The notes below the pieces were generated by a model that saw nothing but the letters and a program-made list of their open reading frames with translations, did not search any database and had not been told where the DNA came from. A DNA stretch of 64,000 nt, taken from positions 62,001 to 126,000 of the forward strand of contig JAPOZO010000084.1 in NCBI GenBank assembly GCA_026706025.1, given 5' to 3'. Both the position numbers and the translations under genes were made by a program. This document shows, in pieces, positions 43,893-52,474 of this stretch. Source of the stretch: Candidatus Poribacteria bacterium. GTDB lineage: Bacteria > Poribacteria > WGA-4E > WGA-3G. The stretch's first letter is position 1; each line of letters begins with the position of its first letter.

Positions 43893-44258
43893 TTATTCAT
43901 CAGACTTTTCGGTGGGGAGTCCCTCAGCTTTCCAGCCCCGGAAACCGCCAGTGAGAACTGAGACGTTTTCATAACCCATGTTTTTTAACGTGTGTGCGGA
44001 GAGTGTCGCACGGGTACCACCACCGCAATAGGTAACGATGTGTGTGTCTGCGTCAGAGGCGATCTCATCAATATCAAGTTCGAGATAGCCGCGTGGCAGT
44101 GAAACGGCATTCGGTAGATGTTCCTCGTCGTAGTCGGGCTCGTCCCGAACATCTAAGAGGATGATTGTGTCTGTAACCTCTGTGAGTTCGTCGGGCGATA
44201 TGTGTCCAACGTTTGCTTTCGCTTCGGTAACTAATTGTTCAAGGGTTTTCAGTGGCAT
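43893..44258 (-). CDS. Rhodanese-like domain protein
   Basis: A single rhodanese domain that could carry sulfur on the cysteine in IVTYCGGGTRATLSA. LLDVRDEPDYDEEHLPNA and a closing GGFRGWKAEGLPTE complete the family pattern. At 121 residues it is a stand-alone domain and is cytosolic. It is monocistronic with a near-consensus promoter. Sulfur transfer or a signalling role cannot be told apart. Confidence 0.9.
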   Translation of the reverse strand: MPLKTLEQLVTEAKANVGHISPDELTEVTDTIILLDVRDEPDYDEEHLPNAVSLPRGYLELDIDEIASDADTHIVTYCGGGTRATLSAHTLKNMGYENVSVLTGGFRGWKAEGLPTEKSDE

Positions 44259-44374
44259 CGTTATCCTCCAATTTTTTTTAACTATTGGTTATCTGGGCGA
44301 ATTTTGAACGATTTTCAAAATTCGGTTTCTGTCACACCCGTACCTTACAGGGTAGGTTGCATAAGGTTTTTAGA

Positions 44375-44404
44375 ACTATAGCATAAGACGAGTTGACGTG
44401 TCAA
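44375..44404 (-). promoter_or_regulatory. Promoter of the rhodanese gene
   Basis: On the minus strand TTGACA (44399-44404), 18 bases, TATAGT (44375-44380). The -35 box lies in a 7-2-7 palindrome AGTTGACGTGTCAACT (44391-44406), which may be an operator. Confidence 0.65.
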
Positions 44405-44471
44405 CTTTTTTTGTCGGTTACAGACCGGATTATGATGATAACGAAATTGATTCTATAGGAAGAGGAGAAAA

Positions 44472-44915
44472 ATGGAATTGCTTAAAAAATCGGTTCAATC
44501 TGTGCTTGAGAAAGAACGGATCGGGAGTCCAGTGTTCCTGCGGTGTGTACTACACGTAGCGGGTGATACAGCGAATCTGCTGCCATCGGCGGCAGAAGTG
44601 ACCGCGCTCGCGAATGCGTGGATACCCTCCACACCGGCGCGCGTCTATGCACAGGGCGACGCAAGGGGGACACAGGTTACGGTAGCGGTTCATTATGCCG
44701 GAGGGCAGATGGCACTGTTGAGTGTCAATCGAGTCGATATTGAGACGGCAGTTGACATCATGTTGGTCGGTAATAAAGGTGTTATCTATCATGAAACGCC
44801 AGTCGGTAGACACTACCAGAACGCGATCGCGCCAGAATTCGGTGGAACAGGTGAACTGGCAGCGACTATCACGCAATCGCTTGAAAGCGGTCAGCCTATA
44901 GTATTGGGGGGTTGA
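44472..44915 (+). CDS. Small protein coupled to the Gfo/Idh oxidoreductase
   Basis: Family not recognised. The 147-residue product reads SVQSVLEKERIGSPVFLRC, then HYAGGQMALLSVNRVDIE and IMLVGNKGVIYHETPVGRHY. Parts (a strand-rich sheet and GNKGVIYHE) resemble the C-terminal half of Gfo/Idh proteins, as if a detached sheet domain. It has GGAAGAGGAG ahead of the ATG. Its stop lies two bases before the oxidoreductase start, so the two are coupled and may form one complex. Confidence 0.65.
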   Translation: MELLKKSVQSVLEKERIGSPVFLRCVLHVAGDTANLLPSAAEVTALANAWIPSTPARVYAQGDARGTQVTVAVHYAGGQMALLSVNRVDIETAVDIMLVGNKGVIYHETPVGRHYQNAIAPEFGGTGELAATITQSLESGQPIVLGG

Positions 44916-44917
44916 AC

Positions 44918-46060
44918 ATGCAACAAGATGGAAAATATGGAGTTCTTTTGCTCGGTGGGCATCGTACGCATCAAGAGAATTACGCCTCAAACTTTGCACA
45001 GGATGCGCGTTGTCGGTTAGTGGCGTTCGCTGATGAACCGGACGCACCGACCGAACGAATTGAATTGGCACGTTCACTGGCTGAATCAATGGATTTGCCA
45101 TTCATAGATATCGACGCAGCCTTGGCGCGCGAAGATGTGCATATTGTGAGTCTCTGTACAGATGTGGAACGTCGCGGACGTATAGGTGCAAAATGCGCTG
45201 AGGCGGGAAAACACGTCTATCTCGATAAACCGATGGCACTTAATCCAGAAGATACGAAAGGGATCATCGCTGCAGTAGCAAAAAGCGGTGTCCGAACCCA
45301 GATGTTTAGCAATATTCATAGCACTTGGGCACGCACCGTTCAGCAGGCATTGGCGAGTGGACATATCGGCGAACTTCAGGCGATTCATTGCGACGTGCTC
45401 TTCTCCAAAGGACATCCCGGCACCGCACCCGTCGGCGAGAAAAGAGTCCAAAACTCCACGCTGGAACGTTACAGTTTCGTTGAAGCCAAACCTGAGATGT
45501 TCGATGTCGGTGTCTATGCCGTGTCAATGGTGAATTGGTTGACCCAGAAACGCGTGCAGCGTGTTTTCGGTGGAACGGCGAACTATTTCTTCAAAGAGCA
45601 TCGCGACTGTGGACTTGAAGACTTCGGTGCTTTAGTCCTGACATTGGAAGATGGGATTACAGCGACAATTGTGGGTGGACGCTACGGGTGGCAGAGCCAC
45701 GCCCAAGGTGGCATTCGGAAGGTGCATCTCGTCGGTACTGAGGCGACCATGACCTTTGACGCGTCAGCGAACCGTTTGGAAGTTTTTGCCGCGGAACCGG
45801 CGTTTGAACCGCCGACCCCACATCCGCTGGATCCGATGGGAATGTGGAGCAGCACGCAAGCAGAGATCAAGATGCAACCGAAGCAACAATGGATAGATGT
45901 CGGTAGTGGAGACGATGGACAGCGAGAATTTAGTGCGTTTATAGATTGTATTGAGAACGGTGTAGAGAGTGAGATGAACGCTGAATTTGCGGCGCATTCC
46001 GTGGAGATTATCTGCGCGGGGTATCGTTCAGCGGCAAGTGGCGAGATTATCAACCTGTAG
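44918..46060 (+). CDS. Gfo/Idh/MocA-family oxidoreductase
   Basis: An NAD(P)-dependent sugar or inositol dehydrogenase family protein. The Rossmann region is YGVLLLGGHRTHQENYA, and VHIVSLCTDVERRG leads into GKHVYLDKPMAL, the family's EKP motif with Asp in place of Glu. The C-terminal sheet holds the FDVGVYAVSMVNWL stretch. I prefer the ATG at 44918 (GGGGGG six bases upstream) to the TTG two codons earlier. Its substrate is unknown. The location next to sulfatase, sialidase and uronate genes hints at sugar use. Confidence 0.88.
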   Translation: MQQDGKYGVLLLGGHRTHQENYASNFAQDARCRLVAFADEPDAPTERIELARSLAESMDLPFIDIDAALAREDVHIVSLCTDVERRGRIGAKCAEAGKHVYLDKPMALNPEDTKGIIAAVAKSGVRTQMFSNIHSTWARTVQQALASGHIGELQAIHCDVLFSKGHPGTAPVGEKRVQNSTLERYSFVEAKPEMFDVGVYAVSMVNWLTQKRVQRVFGGTANYFFKEHRDCGLEDFGALVLTLEDGITATIVGGRYGWQSHAQGGIRKVHLVGTEATMTFDASANRLEVFAAEPAFEPPTPHPLDPMGMWSSTQAEIKMQPKQQWIDVGSGDDGQREFSAFIDCIENGVESEMNAEFAAHSVEIICAGYRSAASGEIINL

Positions 46061-46332
46061 GGATAGTCTTCAAATCGCAGCACTACTATTTTACGATAGT
46101 AAGGTTTACAATTTCGTTTCTCCTTTTTCATGGATGCCGTCTTTTATATCGACCAAAGCGTTTATCAATGTAGAAAATAATTTGGTTTTTAGGGTCGGAA
46201 TATGCTACACTAAAATATAGTCTGCTGGACATGATTCGACCTTATCATAGAAATAGATTGAACGTGCGTATACTAAAACAATGTGCCATGATCTAAGAAG
46301 AAAGTAAACTGACAAGCTTTGGAGGATGCAGA
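46061..46332. other. Intergenic stretch, likely left flank of the restriction cassette
   Basis: No gene is supported. TTGGTT, 18 bases and TACACT near 46181-46210 could be the promoter of the restriction operon. Confidence 0.4.
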
Positions 46333-47250
46333 TTGGGAGTTAATAAAAATAAACCAGATAGATGGAAAACAGATATTGCACAGTCTGTTGATTTCTACAA
46401 TGACTGGTTTTTGCGATCTGCACCGCAGGTTTTCAAGGAAACACGTCTGAAAACTAGCACACAGGTTGAGCAAGTACTGAAGTTAACAGCCAACTTCACA
46501 CGACTAAATTCTGAAGTTTTACAGGAATACCCGACTATTCTGCCTGTACTGCGAATGGCAACTTGTCCACCAATAGCAAGGGATAGATTAATAGGACTCG
46601 CTGGAGTCCCACGAAATCTTGTGAAATCTATGGAAGATAATGAACGTGTGCCACCGCTTATGAAACCTTTGCAACTTCAAGAAAACTTGAAGCAGATTGA
46701 AAAGGTTATCCGGAACTTACTTGACTCTGATATTTTCGTTTGGCTTGATCGAGGCGATGAGGGGAAAATAGAAGAAATTCGCCGTGCTGCAACGATTATT
46801 GCCGATAGACTTTGTGGTGCTGAGGCGAATCCGATTCTTAGAAATGCTCAAGAAAAGCGTCAATTAATGTCTATCCAGCGTTGGCTCCAAGAACGTGGTT
46901 ACATGTTTGACGAAAGGGTTGGTAGCAGAAAATTTGATGAACTTTCTCCTGGCACATTTGTGTTTCATCTCAACGTTCCAGTACGCCGGGCAACTACAAA
47001 TAGGGAAATAAAAATGCCTATTGATGTTGTTATTATGCCCCTTAAAGCACAGTTAAGTGATTTTCCGTTGTTGATTGAGGCAAAGTCAGCAGGCGACTTC
47101 ACTAATACGAATAAACGCAGAAAAGAGGAGGCAACCAAGGTTTCCCAATTGCGCAGCACCTATGGTGACAGTATACGTTTCATACTTTTCTTATCTGGTT
47201 ATTTCGACAGTAATTATCTTGAATATGAGGCGGATGAGGGCATAGACTGA
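46333..47250 (+). CDS. XamI-like type II restriction endonuclease, ended early by TGA
   Basis: The product begins with DRWKTDIAQSVDFYNDWFLR and continues with TCPPIARDRLIGLAG and LLIEAKSAGDFTNTNKRRKE, the pattern of the XamI family (GTCGAC-cutting enzymes, by family knowledge). A D near 231 and E-x-K near 249-251 fit a PD-(D/E)XK site. The TTG start has GGAGG seven bases upstream. The TGA at 47248 follows EYEADEGID. The same frame then continues for 14 codons (VWEHRINDLAEFGL) to TAA at 47293, three bases before the methylase, so the TGA looks like a late nonsense change. Confidence 0.85.
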   Translation: MGVNKNKPDRWKTDIAQSVDFYNDWFLRSAPQVFKETRLKTSTQVEQVLKLTANFTRLNSEVLQEYPTILPVLRMATCPPIARDRLIGLAGVPRNLVKSMEDNERVPPLMKPLQLQENLKQIEKVIRNLLDSDIFVWLDRGDEGKIEEIRRAATIIADRLCGAEANPILRNAQEKRQLMSIQRWLQERGYMFDERVGSRKFDELSPGTFVFHLNVPVRRATTNREIKMPIDVVIMPLKAQLSDFPLLIEAKSAGDFTNTNKRRKEEATKVSQLRSTYGDSIRFILFLSGYFDSNYLEYEADEGID

Positions 47251-47298
47251 GTCTGGGAACATCGTATTAATGATCTGGCAGAGTTTGGATTATAAAGT

Positions 47299-48915
47299 AT
47301 GTCTGTAGACAAACGACTTGCAAAAATTCATCGAATTGAGTCAGAACGTTTAAAACTTCAGGCTCAATTAAATATAAAAAAATCCCAAGAAAAACGCAAT
47401 AAATTAGGTCAATTTGCGACCCCACCAAAACTGGCGATGGACATTATGGAAGTGTCAAAAGAATTAATTGGACCTTCCAAAGGAATTCGTTTTCTTGACC
47501 CAGCGTTTGGGACCGGAGCATTCTATTTTTCTTTCTTGAAATGTTTTTCGGATTTACACCTCAATTGGGCACGAGGGTATGAAATAGATCCTCACTGTGG
47601 AAACGAGACGGTCAAGCTATGGAATAATACCGGACTTGACCTAAAAATCGCTGATTTTACGAAATCTAATCCACCAAGTTTTCAACAAGATAAAGCCAAC
47701 TTTCTAATTTGTAACCCACCTTATTCCAGGCATCATCATTTACCCTCTGATGAGAAGTTAAGGTTACAGAAACTCGCCAACCAAATAACAAGTATTAAGG
47801 TAAGTCAGTTGTCAGGTTTATACTGCTACTTCATGCTTATTTCACATAGTTGGTTGGCAGATAATGGCTTGGCCTGTTGGCTTGTGCCAAGCGAGTTTAT
47901 GGATGTAAACTATGGTCAGCAACTAAAGGAATATCTAACAACTCATGTAACTTTATTGCGTGTTCACCGCTTTTCACCTAAGGAACTACAGTTTGGAGAC
48001 GCTCTTGTTTCTTCATCTGTAATTTGGTTTAGAAAGACCAAACCGTCAACGGGTTATGAAGTTGACTTCACTTATGGCGGGACAATAACGGAACCAGAAA
48101 AGCGTTGTGTTTTGTCTATTGACTCGCTGCGAGATATGAGAAAGTGGAATCATCTCTCAAACATTGTGAGAACTTCTAATGCTAACACGACAGGTAAGTC
48201 TGAGGGAGCCAAATTATCGGACTTTTTTCATGTGAAACGTGGTTTAGTAACAGGTGCGAACAAGTTTTTTATACTTTCCCCCGCCCAGATTTCTGAATAT
48301 AATCTACCGACTGAGTTTCTAACGCCAGTATTACCAAGTCCGCGATACTTATTATCCGATGAAATTCAGGCTGATGATGCAGAAAACCCCATCCTGAAAC
48401 AGGCTCTGTTTTTGTTAAATTGTTCCTTACCGGAGCACATCATTCAACGTAATTATCCATCACTTTGGGAATATCTACAATCGGGAACTCGGATGGGAAT
48501 TCATGAGCGTTATCTCTGTCGGCATCGTTCACCATGGTACCTGCAAGAGAAGCGCAAACCGAGTTTGTTTCTCTGCACATACATGGGACGGGAATCTGTT
48601 AAAAATCCAAAACCCTTCCGCTTTATTTTAAACCATTCTAAAGCAGTCGCTGCCAACGGATATTTAATGTTATATCCGACTCCTCGTTTGGAAAAGGCAT
48701 TTAGAACAGATCCGGAACTAATTCATACAACGTGGGAAGCTTTAAACGCAATTACATCACAGGATTTAGTAAGTGAAGCACGGGTTTACGGCGATGGACT
48801 CTATAAACTTGAGCCAAAAGAATTAGCTAACGTTTCTGTTGGTGATATATTCTCAGCACGATTAAGTTTGGAGAAACATCTCACAGCACAGCAGATGGAA
48901 TTCACATGGCACTAA
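47299..48915 (+). CDS. N6-adenine DNA methyltransferase of the restriction-modification pair
   Basis: An N6-adenine class enzyme. The SAM-binding stretch is RFLDPAFGTGAFYFS and the catalytic motif is NPPYSR near residue 140. After that comes a target-recognition region of about 250 residues (HVKRGLVTGANKFF, CRHRSPWYLQEKRKPS). The 538-residue length fits a type II methylase that protects the XamI-like site. It begins three bases after the restored end of the nuclease frame. The region is clearly more AT-rich than the genes on either side, as expected of acquired DNA. Confidence 0.9.
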   Translation: MSVDKRLAKIHRIESERLKLQAQLNIKKSQEKRNKLGQFATPPKLAMDIMEVSKELIGPSKGIRFLDPAFGTGAFYFSFLKCFSDLHLNWARGYEIDPHCGNETVKLWNNTGLDLKIADFTKSNPPSFQQDKANFLICNPPYSRHHHLPSDEKLRLQKLANQITSIKVSQLSGLYCYFMLISHSWLADNGLACWLVPSEFMDVNYGQQLKEYLTTHVTLLRVHRFSPKELQFGDALVSSSVIWFRKTKPSTGYEVDFTYGGTITEPEKRCVLSIDSLRDMRKWNHLSNIVRTSNANTTGKSEGAKLSDFFHVKRGLVTGANKFFILSPAQISEYNLPTEFLTPVLPSPRYLLSDEIQADDAENPILKQALFLLNCSLPEHIIQRNYPSLWEYLQSGTRMGIHERYLCRHRSPWYLQEKRKPSLFLCTYMGRESVKNPKPFRFILNHSKAVAANGYLMLYPTPRLEKAFRTDPELIHTTWEALNAITSQDLVSEARVYGDGLYKLEPKELANVSVGDIFSARLSLEKHLTAQQMEFTWH

Positions 48916-49066
48916 AAAAGAGGAAATGAATTAAAAACCCTGGTAGTGTCAGATAGCCGGTAAATCCGGTATCAAGAGTTGCTTCAATTTTCGCGCGTTG
49001 ATTTAATCCGATCACTTCCACTTCAATGATAGCTACGCGTTCGTCTCTAATTTTCCCTGTTATCAT
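48902..49066 (-). pseudogene. Truncated clan AA aspartic protease gene
   Basis: The minus strand encodes MITGKIRDERVAIIEVEVIG and then EATLDTGFTGYLTLP, the N-terminal part of the small clan AA aspartic protease family with its catalytic DTG. It breaks off right after TLP and runs into unrelated codons to a TGA inside the methylase tail. The C-terminal half is not on the other side of the cassette. Confidence 0.75.
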
Positions 49067-49345
49067 TATAGTATTCCACATTACATTTCACGAAGCTAAA
49101 GCCGATACCGTGGGTGGCTGGGTATCCAATTCGCACACCATAAGTCATAGCCTTGGGATTCTTAGCAAGCAGACGTTTTGTAGCTTCCAAATCCTCATCG
49201 GCGATTTCATAGTTTTCCGTTTCAATGTCAACTACAAAAAACTGACCTTTGTATTGAACTTCGAGTTCTTCGCGGTACTGCTGATAGATTTCTTCGCCGC
49301 GGGCGGCGATGGTTTCAGAGGCAGCATTTTTCTTCCTACCCTCTA
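49047..49345 (-). pseudogene. Remnant of a small partner gene of the aspartic protease
   Basis: The frame reads AARGEEIYQQYREELEVQYK, then GQFFVVDIETENYEIADEDL and AKNPKAMTYGVRIGYPATHG. Small proteins of this kind commonly precede clan AA proteases in cyanobacteria- and Poribacteria-like genomes (remembered pattern). It has no start codon in its own frame: the only ATG near is out of frame. It ends in TAG at 49047 and overlaps the protease ATG at 49064-49066. Confidence 0.6.
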
Positions 49346-51180
49346 ATACCTATCGCTTCAAGTTGAGCAATCTGCTTCACCCAAGAGTCTCGAATTTCTG
49401 GAGAGTAGTCGCCAGGGAGTAGCGATTTACGTGTGCAATTGAGAAGTGCCTGTAAGGTTTGATACTGTCTTATGGGTCCGATATTGGGAAGGATTCGATC
49501 TTCGGCGACAGCAATAATTTCATCTAATGTGAGTTTACCCGTTGTTTCCGAATCTTTCTTGAGCAAACTGGCGGCTTCAAGATCAGAACGTAGTGATGCG
49601 AAACTCGCTGCAGAGTAGGCCTCAGTTACTTTTAAGAGCCGTTCAACTGCATCGTCCGGGAGGGAACCGCGGAAAACTTTGGCAATCGTCCAGCGGAGGA
49701 AAGCCTCACGGTCTTCGCCACTTGGATCAAGCACTGGAACCACTATATCTCCGACCCTACCCTCGCGTCGCAGGTCAGGAGATAGATTGTAGATGCGGGC
49801 AGTCATCAGAAGCCATGTGATATTACCACGCAGCTGCGGGTCTGACATCATCGCCTGTATTTTCCCAGTCAAACGCCGCTCTGTACTGTGTGCATCCTGC
49901 CCGACACCACCGAATTGCGTATCCGCCTCATCAACGAAGATCAACACCTTCACGAGTGCCATCAGCAATCGCCGGAGCCGTTCAAAAATGACATCTGTCT
50001 GTCCGAACCACATGCTCCGGATGTTCTTGAGGACGAGGACAGGGATATCGAGTTCCCCGGCGAGTCCCTCAAAAATAAAAGTTTTTCCACTCCCGATAGG
50101 ACCACAGACACTCATCCCTGGAATTGCGTCGGAACCGGTTGAAGTAATACGCCGGATCAGGTGCGTCTTGAGAAAATCCACCAGTTTTTGGTTACCAACG
50201 ATGTCCTTTAGACTGTGCGCCGGTTTTTTGAACTCTACAACATCTTCACCTAATTGTGCTTGGATAAATTCAGAGACTTTCTCAATAACATCCTCAGGTT
50301 GAAGTTTTTCACCGGAGTAGCAGGAAGAGAGCAACATCTGGCGGAGTGCTTGTAATGATAACCCCGCAGTGAGCATGGCGAGTTGTGCTTGTGAACCCCA
50401 AAGGTTTAAAGGCTTTTCTATGAGTTTCGGCGTGTTATTAAACCATGAAATAAAGTGCTGGCGTTCTGCCATCCCCGGGGCTGGGATTTCAACAGTAACA
50501 ACCTGCGGCAACCTAATAATTCGAGAGTTCACGAGACTTGGAGATTCCGCGATAAAGACGACGGTATCATTGCCGTTCATGAAATTGGAATCGGAGATCC
50601 AGTCTTGAACGATGCTGACGCGGTGTCTGTCTGGCTGGGACAGACTCCGAATTTCGCCTTCCGGGAGCAACATGTCCGCCGCTTCTATCAGGATAATCAG
50701 TTTTTCGGGCAGCAGTTTTTCGCCTTGTGCGTTTGTGCTTCGGGAGAGCAGGCAAAACTGCCGAAGGAGTTCAAGTGCTAACGTCGGGCTGCCGATAGCA
50801 TCGTTCATGTACTGCGAGAAAGAGGCATCGGGTGGCTCTGGAACGGCATCAAGGTATATCGGAGGTGTCCTTCGAGAGGAGGTCGATGCCTGTGTAGCCC
50901 CCGGTGTACCAGCACTCGTATTTATATCAAGATCTGGCTCAGTTGTGCCGCGCCATAGGTTGAACGCTTGTTTAACCTTTTCGCGTTCCGTTTCTTGTGC
51001 GAATCTTATGGGGCCATTGAGTTCATAAACGATTAGGATAAACCCGGGTATGTCCCAACTGCGGCTTAAAAAGGGGACAAGTGGAATATAATCCATATCA
51101 TCTTCTTCGCGTCTAAAGAAGAGATCATGGATATTTCCGGACAGGACGAGACTACGAGACGTTCCTGAATTAATGAGCAT
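49336..51180 (-). CDS. AAA+ ATPase with an inactive N-terminal AAA-like domain
   Basis: The C-terminal AAA+ module is complete: Walker A GPIGSGKT (360-367), Walker B VLIFVDEAD (412-420), a second-region WLLMTAR and an Arg-finger stretch RREGR (471). Before it lies an AAA-like region without a P-loop but with a Walker-B-like LIILIEAADMLLP, reminiscent of Ycf46-like ATPases. The Ser/Pro-rich linker of 90-110 joins them. Next to PspA it may remodel membranes as AAA+ Vps4 does for ESCRT-III; this is inference from gene pairing. It starts 95 bases after the PspA gene. Confidence 0.85.
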   Translation of the reverse strand: MLINSGTSRSLVLSGNIHDLFFRREEDDMDYIPLVPFLSRSWDIPGFILIVYELNGPIRFAQETEREKVKQAFNLWRGTTEPDLDINTSAGTPGATQASTSSRRTPPIYLDAVPEPPDASFSQYMNDAIGSPTLALELLRQFCLLSRSTNAQGEKLLPEKLIILIEAADMLLPEGEIRSLSQPDRHRVSIVQDWISDSNFMNGNDTVVFIAESPSLVNSRIIRLPQVVTVEIPAPGMAERQHFISWFNNTPKLIEKPLNLWGSQAQLAMLTAGLSLQALRQMLLSSCYSGEKLQPEDVIEKVSEFIQAQLGEDVVEFKKPAHSLKDIVGNQKLVDFLKTHLIRRITSTGSDAIPGMSVCGPIGSGKTFIFEGLAGELDIPVLVLKNIRSMWFGQTDVIFERLRRLLMALVKVLIFVDEADTQFGGVGQDAHSTERRLTGKIQAMMSDPQLRGNITWLLMTARIYNLSPDLRREGRVGDIVVPVLDPSGEDREAFLRWTIAKVFRGSLPDDAVERLLKVTEAYSAASFASLRSDLEAASLLKKDSETTGKLTLDEIIAVAEDRILPNIGPIRQYQTLQALLNCTRKSLLPGDYSPEIRDSWVKQIAQLEAIGIRG

Positions 51181-51275
51181 TCCGGCTTCTGTCCGAAATG
51201 CGTAAGTCGGGCTTTTAACGGCTATGAGTGCTCGCCCCCTTCCAATTTAAATAGCACACCTACTTTGATAGCACT

Positions 51276-52112
51276 TTAGAGCGGCAGCTCAGAATCAGAA
51301 TCCTCTGTCTTCTTAGCGGGTTCTGTCTCCGTTTTCGTGTCCGTCTGCTGAGCACCGAAAATTAATGCATCAAATTCGTCGGAGGCGTTGGATGAGCGCG
51401 CTGCAGCGAGGAATTCCTCCTCTTCGCTTTTTGAGTCGGTGCCAGCTAATTCCTGTGCGACTTTTGAACGTCCTTTCGCTTTCTCGCGAATTTCCCGCAT
51501 CCGGGACAATTCAGCGGAAGTTCCGTCCATGCTGATGCCGGAAAGCATATCGGCGATTTCCTCTTGCTCTCGCGCCGTGATTAGATCGGCGACTGCCTCA
51601 GACTGCTCGCTCTTAATCTTATCTAAATCGCGATGGAGGCTGGTAATCTGAATTTTATGGGAATCAATATCCGCCTGCGCATTTTCGATCTCGCCTTCGA
51701 GTTCATCGATGCGCCCCTCTTTCTCTTGTAGATTGGAATTGAACTCTTGGTAAGCGGTAACGCATCGCGTGTATTCGCCGTGCTGCTTGACTTCTTCTGC
51801 TGCCATTCCCTCTTTTTGCAAATCAGCAGCGGTCTGCTGTGCTTTAGCGATCGCCCCAGCTTTTAATTCTTCCAAATTTTCGACTTCGCCGGTAAGAGTC
51901 TTTAGTTGTGACCTCTTCTGTTCAACAAGTGCGATCAGCTGTCCGATTGCTTGCTTATAGCGTTGGATATTCCCTTTCTTATCGCTGATGATGTCTTCGT
52001 AAGCCCCTCTAACGGCTTCGGGGTTTTCCATCATCCGATCCGCTGTTTCGTGGGCGCGGCCCGTCAACGTATACCAGATAGCCTTGAAAAATCGTGTGAA
52101 TCCGTTTGCCAT
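51276..52112 (-). CDS. PspA/IM30-family membrane-remodelling protein
   Basis: ESCRT-III-superfamily coiled-coil protein. The N-terminal amphipathic helix GFTRFFKAIWYTLTG precedes long coiled coils (ADRMMENPEAVRGAYEDIIS to about residue 170, then a further helix with QSEAVADLITAREQEEIADM). A Ser/Glu-rich, probably disordered, acidic tail follows, which PspA lacks in E. coli. AGGAG precedes the ATG at 52112; a start 34 codons upstream lacks such a site. It is followed by the AAA+ gene. Together they resemble a bacterial ESCRT-III/Vps4-type pair. Confidence 0.9.
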   Translation of the reverse strand: MANGFTRFFKAIWYTLTGRAHETADRMMENPEAVRGAYEDIISDKKGNIQRYKQAIGQLIALVEQKRSQLKTLTGEVENLEELKAGAIAKAQQTAADLQKEGMAAEEVKQHGEYTRCVTAYQEFNSNLQEKEGRIDELEGEIENAQADIDSHKIQITSLHRDLDKIKSEQSEAVADLITAREQEEIADMLSGISMDGTSAELSRMREIREKAKGRSKVAQELAGTDSKSEEEEFLAAARSSNASDEFDALIFGAQQTDTKTETEPAKKTEDSDSELPL

Positions 52113-52413
52113 TTCAGTTTCTCCTGTTGCGTCGTGTCTTATAAGTGCGACCTTATTGTATTGGTTTGCGAGTCGTACCAATATTACTTTGCACGGTTTT
52201 GATCCGCGCCGCAAAACTTATCACATCGTATTTTAACATATTTTATCTAAAACTGCAAGAAAATTCTGCATACACCGCAGCGGCGTTTAGCTTTCCGAAA
52301 TTTTAGATTTACGGTTCGCGTGGATCCCTATAGGAACGACCTTCATTTCCCAGCAACGGGTAGGAACCCGGTCGAGACTTTTCGACAACCTCGCACAAAA
52401 AGCCTAAAACTGC

Positions 52414-52442
52414 TTGACATAAAGGAGATATCTGAATAAAAT
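52414..52442 (+). promoter_or_regulatory. Promoter of the membrane gluzincin gene
   Basis: TTGACA (52414-52419), exactly 17 bases, TAAAAT (52437-52442). The ATG at 52475 is about 30 bases on. The stretch 52113-52413 holds no other supported feature. Confidence 0.8.
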
Positions 52443-52474
52443 AGGCAATAAACACGACTTTCAATTAGCAGAAG

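Noticed and set aside
46061-46332. The missing C-terminal half of the aspartic protease on the left flank of the restriction cassette.
   Set aside because: The minus-strand frames there show no matching sequence.
47248-47250. Genetic-code reassignment of TGA to Trp.
   Set aside because: Several genes in the window end at TGA with tight overlap to the next start (37241-37244, 44913-44915).
49026-49346. A 106-codon plus-strand frame.
   Set aside because: It is antisense to the aspartic-protease remnants, whose minus-strand reading is recognisable.
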